DNA from: Aquatica leii
Taxonomy: Eukaryota; Arthropoda; Insecta; Coleoptera; Lampyridae
DNA length: 64,000 nt
Reading direction: 5' to 3'
Assembly (NCBI GenBank): GCA_035610365.1
Contig: CM069435.1
Span: forward strand, 1-64,000
The notes beneath the pieces were generated by a model that was given only the letters and a program-made list of their open reading frames with translations, was not told the origin of the DNA and did not search any database. Positions 59,471-64,000 of the stretch are shown piece after piece (position 1 is the first letter of the stretch; each line of letters opens with the position of its first letter). The position numbers and the translations under genes are program-made.

Positions 59471-62400
59471 TTTTTTATAGTTTCTAAGGCTTTTTTCAAA
59501 AAAATTTTTTAAAGATCGTTTAAATATACTGACTGCCTTGCTACATAAAAATTTTCAACCTTCTAGCTGTCTTTATTAGGCCGTAATTAATGTTTAAAAA
59601 TTTTTCAAAAAATATTTTTTTTTATAGTTTCTAAGGCTTTTTTCAAAAATTTTTTTTAAAGATCGTTTAGATATACTGACTGCCTTGCTACATAAAAATT
59701 TTCAACCTTCTAGCTGTCTTAGTTAGGCCGTAATTAATGTTTAAAAATTTTTCAAAAAATATTTTTTTTTATAGTTTCTAAGGCTTTTTTCAAAAATTTT
59801 GTTTAGGGATCGTTTAGATATACTGACTGCCTTGCTACATAAAAATTTTCAACCTTCTAGCTGTCTTAGTTAGGCCGTAATTAATGTTTAAAAATTTTTC
59901 AATAAATATTTTTTTTTATAGTTTCTAAGGCTTTTTTTAGAAATTTTTTAAAGATCGTTTAGATATACAGACTGCCCTGCTCCATAAACATTTTCAACCT
60001 TCTAGCTGTCTTAGTTAGGCCGTAATTAATGTTTAAAAATTTTTCAAAAATATTTTTTTATAGTTTCTAAGGCTTTTTCAAAAATTTGTTAAAGATCGTT
60101 TAGATATACTGACTGCCTTGCTACATAAAAATTTTCAACCTTCTAGCTGTCTTAGTTAGGCCGTAATTAATGTTTAAAAATTTTTCAAAAAATATTTTTT
60201 TTTATAGTTTCTAAGGCTTTTTTCAAAAATTTTGTTTAGGGATCGTTTAGATATACTGACTGCCTTGCTACATAAAAATTTTCAACCTTCTAGCTGTCTT
60301 AGTTAGGCCGTAATTAATGTTTAAAAATTTTTCAAAAAATATTTTTTTTTATAGTTTCTAAGGCTTTTTTTAGAAATTTTTTTTAATGATCGTTTAGATA
60401 TACTGACTGCCTTGCTACATAAAAATTTTCAACCTTCTAGCTGTCTTAGTTAGGCCGTAATTAATGTTTAAAAATTTTTCAAAAAATATTTTTTTTTATA
60501 GTTTCTAAGGCTTTTTTCACAAATTTTGTTTAGGGATCGTTTAGATATACTGACTGCCTTGCTACATAAAAATTTTCAACCTTCTAGCTGTCTTAGTTAG
60601 GCCGTAATTAATGTTTAAAAATTTTTCAAAAAATATTTTTTTTTATAGTTTCTAAGGCTTTTTTTAGAAATTTTTTTTAGGGATCGTTTAGATATACTGA
60701 CTGCCTTGCTACATAAAAATTTTCAACCTTCTAGCTGTCTTTATTAGGCCGTAATTAATGTTTAAAAATTTTTCAAAAAATATTTTTTTTTATAGTTTCT
60801 AAGGCTTTTTTCAAAAAATTTTTTTAAAGATCGTTTAAATATACTGACTGCCTTGCTACATAAAAATTTTCAACCTTCTAGCTGTCTTAGTTAGGCCGTA
60901 ATTAATGTTTAAAAATTTTTCAAAAAATATTTTTTTTTATAGTTTCTAAGGCTTTTTTTAGAAATTTTTTTTAGGGATCGTTTAGATATACTGACTGCCT
61001 TGCTACATAAAAATTTTCAACCTTCTAGCTGTCTTAGTTAGGCCGTAATTAATGTTTAAAAATTGTTCAAAAAATATTTTTTTTTATAGTTTCTAAGGCT
61101 TTTTTCAAAAATTTTTTTTAAAGATCGTTTAGATATACTGACTGCCTTGCTACATAAAAATTTTCAACCTTCTAGCTGTCTTAGTTAGGCCGTAATTAAT
61201 GTTTAAAAATTTTTCAAAAAATTTTTTTTTATAGTTTCTAAGGCTTTTTTCAAAAAATTTTTTTAAAGATCGTTTAGATATACTGACTGCCTTGCTACAT
61301 AAAAATTTTCAACCTTCTAGCTGTCTTAGTTAGGCCGTAATTAATGTTTAAAAATTTTTCAAAAAATATTTTTTTTTATAGTTTCTAAGGCTTTTTTCAA
61401 AAATTTTTTTTAAAGATCGTTTAGATATACTGACTGCCTTGCTACATAAAAATTTTCAACCTTCTAGCTGTCTTAGTTAGGCCGTAATTAATGTTTAAAA
61501 ATTTTTCATAGAAGATTTTTTTTTATAGTTTCTAAGGCTTTTTTTAGAAATTTTTTTTAGGGATCGTTTAGATATACTGACTGCCTTGCTACATAAAAAT
61601 TTTCAACCTTCTAGCTGTCTTAGTTAGGCCGTAATTAATGTTTAAAAATTTTTCAAAAAATATTTTTTTTTATAGTTTCTAAGGCTTTTTTTAGAAATTT
61701 TTTTTAGGGATCGTTTAGATATACTGACTGCCTTGCTACATAAAAATTTTCAACCTTCTAGCTGTCTTTATTAGGCCGTAATTAATGTTTAAAAATTTTT
61801 CAAAAAATATTTTTTTTTATAGTTTCTAAGACTTTTTTCAAAAATTTTTTTTAAAGATCGTTTAAATATACTGACTGCCTTGCTACATAAAAATTTTCAA
61901 CCTTCTAGCTGTCTTAGTTAGGCCGTAATTAATGTTTAAAGATTTTTCTGAAAGTTATTTTTTTATAGTTTCTAAGGCTTTTTTCAAAAATTTTTTTTAA
62001 AGATCGTTTAAATATACTGACTGCCTTGCTACATAAAAATTTTCAACCTTCTAGCTGTCTTAGTTAGGCCGTAATTAATGTTTAAAAATTTTTCAAAAAG
62101 TATTTTTTTTTATAGTTTCTAAGGCTTTTTTTAGAAATTTTTTTTAGGGATCGTTTAGATATACTGACTGCCTTGCTACATAAAAATTTTCAACCTTCTA
62201 GCTGTCTTAGTTAGGCCGTAATTAATGTTTAAAAATTTTTCAAAAAGTATTTTTTTTTATAGTTTTTAAGGCTTTTTTCAAAAATTTTGTTTAGGGATCG
62301 TTTAGATATACTGACTGCCTTGCTACATAAAAATTTTCAACCTTCTAGCTGTCTTTATTAGGCCGTAATTAATGTTTAAAAATTTTTCAAAAAATATTTT

Positions 62401-63591
62401 TTTTTATAGTTTCTAATGCTTTTTTCAAAAATTTTTTTTAAAGATCGTTTAGATATACTGACTGCCTTGCTACATAAAAATTTTCAACCTTCTAGCTGTC
62501 TTAGTTAGGCCGTAATTAATGTTTAAAAATTTTTCAAAAAATATTTTTTTTTATAGTTTCTAAGGCTTTTTTTAGAAATTTTTTTAATGATCGTTTAGAT
62601 ATACTGACTGCCTTGCTACATAAAAATTTTCAACCTTCTAGCTGTCTTAGTTAGGCCGTAATTAATGTTTAAAAATTTTTCAAAAATATTTTTTTATAGT
62701 TTCTAAGGCTTTTTCAAAATTTTTTTTAAAGATCGTTTAGATATACTGACTGCCTTGCTACATAAAAATTTTCAACCTTCTAGCTGTCTTAGTTAGGCCG
62801 TAAGTAATGTTTAAAAATTTTTCAAAAAAGACTTTTTTATAGTTTCTAAGGCTTTTTTCAAAAATTTTGTTTAGGGATCGTTTAGATATACTGACTGCCT
62901 TGCTACATAAAAATTTTCAACCTTCTAGCTGTCTTAGTTAGGCCGTAATTAATGTTTAAAAATTTTTCAAAAAATATTTTTTTTTATAGTTTCTAAGGCT
63001 TTTTTTAGAAATTTTTTTTAGGGATCGTTTAGATATACTGACTGCCTTGCTACATAAAAATTTTCAACCTTCTAGCTGTCTTAGTTAGGCCGTAATTAAT
63101 GTTTAAAAATTTTTCAAAAAATATTTTTTTTTATAGTTTCTAAGACTTTTTTCAAAAATTTTTTTTAAAGATCGTTTAAATATACTGACTGCCTTGCTAC
63201 ATAAAAATTTTCAACCTTCTAGCTGTCTTAGTTAGGCCGTAATTAATGTTTAAAAATTTTTCAAAAAGTATTTTTTTTTATAGTTTCTAAGGCTTTTTTC
63301 AGAAATTTTGTTTAGGGATCGTTTAGATATACTGACTGCCTTGCTACATAAAAATTTTCAACCTTCTAGCTGTCTTAGTTAGGCCGTAATTAATGTTTAA
63401 AAATTTTTCAAAAAATATTTTTTTTTATAGTTTCTAAGGCTTTTTTCAAAAATTTTTTTTAAAGATCGTTTAGATATACTGACTGCCTTGCTACATAAAA
63501 ATTTTCAACCTTCTAGCTGTCTTAGTTAGGCCGTAATTAATGTTTAAAAAATTTTCAAAAAACCACTTTTTTATACTTTCTAAGAATTTTT

Positions 63592-64000
63592 GTGCAATTT
63601 AAATTTAATCAAAACAATTCCACTTCTATAGATTTAATAAACACAATAGCTGATGCAAAGATGATTTGACTTGAAACGCTTTTATTTTAGCCGACGACGT
63701 CGTCGTGCTTTTCGGTGTTGTTTTTTTTTTTATTTTTAAATTCACCGAAACGAACGGTCGGCCGATCAGACGGTGCGTGTCTCGAAATGTGGCGTATTCG
63801 ACAATCTCACGTCGTCTTTCGTTCCGATGATTTTAATTTTCTATACGTCGATCCATACATTTGACGTTATCGTTAACTTCGGTGATTCACTTTTTTTTAA
63901 AACGTATCACCGATCTTACCGGTCGGCCGAACGATGAACGGTTCCATACATTTGACGTTATCGTTAACTTCGGTGATTCGTTTTTTTTAAAAAGTACCAC
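63592..64000 (+). repeat. Interspersed element, copy 9 (class alpha, cut by window end)
   Basis: Alpha left edge with CAAAAAACCACTT lead, palindrome at 63,692-63,705, T11 in module 1, and the 91-bp duplication starting at 63,853 and 63,944. The window ends inside module 3 at AAAGTACCAC. It is 16.6 kb from copy 8 yet very close to it in sequence, so the element family continues beyond this window. Confidence 0.93.

Larger units (their letters stand above)
47448..63591. repeat. Satellite array block 9, about 111 tandem monomers
   Basis: Uninterrupted long-T class array (spacing 147 bp at 57,165 to 57,312), with a short-T patch near 54.7-55.2 kb. It is rich in subfamilies: tails TTTTAGAAATTTTTTTTAGGG and TTTTGTTTAGGG, starts TTTAAATATAC, TCTAAGAC, and a CTTTATTAGG form first seen near 48.6 kb and repeated to 62.4 kb. 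A block of linked variants recurs near 50.0, 55.7, 59.2 and 61.7 kb. It holds no element copy until 63,592, and no gene or transposon. Confidence 0.97.

Noticed and set aside
48960..63020. TTAGGG and TTAGG strings suggesting telomeric repeats
   Set aside because: They occur once per monomer inside TTTTTAGGGATCG or GTTAGGCCG and are never in tandem.
1..64000. CRISPR-like regular repeats
   Set aside because: The period is a full tandem monomer of about 141 bp with no unique spacers between short repeats; every base belongs to the repeat.

Overview
This 64 kb window is satellite DNA from end to end. I find no supportable protein-coding gene, rRNA, tRNA or recognisable autonomous transposon. The basic unit is an AT-rich monomer of about 141 bp (range roughly 138-148 bp), repeated head to tail in one orientation about 420 times (estimated from length, not individually counted). 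It starts at GATCGTTTAGATATACTGAC, runs through a near-invariant half (CTTGCTACAT, TTCTAGCTGTCTTAGTTAGG, CCGTAATTAATG) and ends in a series of A/T tracts of variable length. An array of this size and composition points to a eukaryotic heterochromatic region, perhaps centromeric or pericentromeric. CpG is not visibly depleted, which would fit a lineage with little DNA methylation, such as many invertebrates. I do not recognise the satellite family and cannot name the species.

Layout: positions 1-35,706 are pure satellite (about 250 monomers). From 35,707 to 47,447 the array is interrupted eight times by a second, unrelated-looking sequence of about 445 bp, and a ninth copy starts at 63,592 and runs off the window. 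Between them, 47,448-63,591 is again pure satellite (about 111 monomers). The intervening element is CpG-rich. It holds a perfect 14-bp palindrome (CGACGACGTCGTCG) and three diverged copies of a hairpin module: a TTCGGTG arm, a T-tract loop, a CACCG arm, then CGGTCGGCCGA. The last two modules form a 91-bp tandem duplication. Monomer plus element spans 570-575 bp in all six complete copies, close to four monomer lengths, so the element replaces almost exactly three monomers and the satellite resumes in phase.

In the middle section the elements and monomers form a higher-order repeat of about 3.1 kb. Two element classes alternate, separated by 5 full monomers (734, 714 and 729 bp) and 9 full monomers (1,307 and 1,308 bp). 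Class alpha (copies 1, 3, 5, 7, 8, 9) has the left edge CTTTCTAAGAATTTTTGTGC, and its full-length copies are followed by a monomer reading CTACAAAAAAA. Class beta (copies 4 and 6, probably 2) has a more satellite-like left edge and satellite-like ATTAATG inside the last hairpin module. Copies 2 and 4 are fine-grained mosaics of element and satellite, switching every 5-25 bases while keeping phase. This is either an assembly or polishing artefact or very short-tract gene conversion; satellite-like positions shared by copies 4 and 6 argue that part of it is real.

Elsewhere, monomers fall into a short-T class (about 141-143 bp, dominant before 35 kb) and a long-T class (about 144-148 bp, dominant after 37.6 kb), with patches of the long class inside the short one. 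Rare variant monomers recur at distant places (for example 3.6 and 48.4 kb; 9.0, 23.9, 33.1 and 52.0 kb), which points to non-local duplication or conversion. The most interesting object here is the 445-bp hairpin element, phase-locked to three monomers, and its two-class higher-order arrangement.
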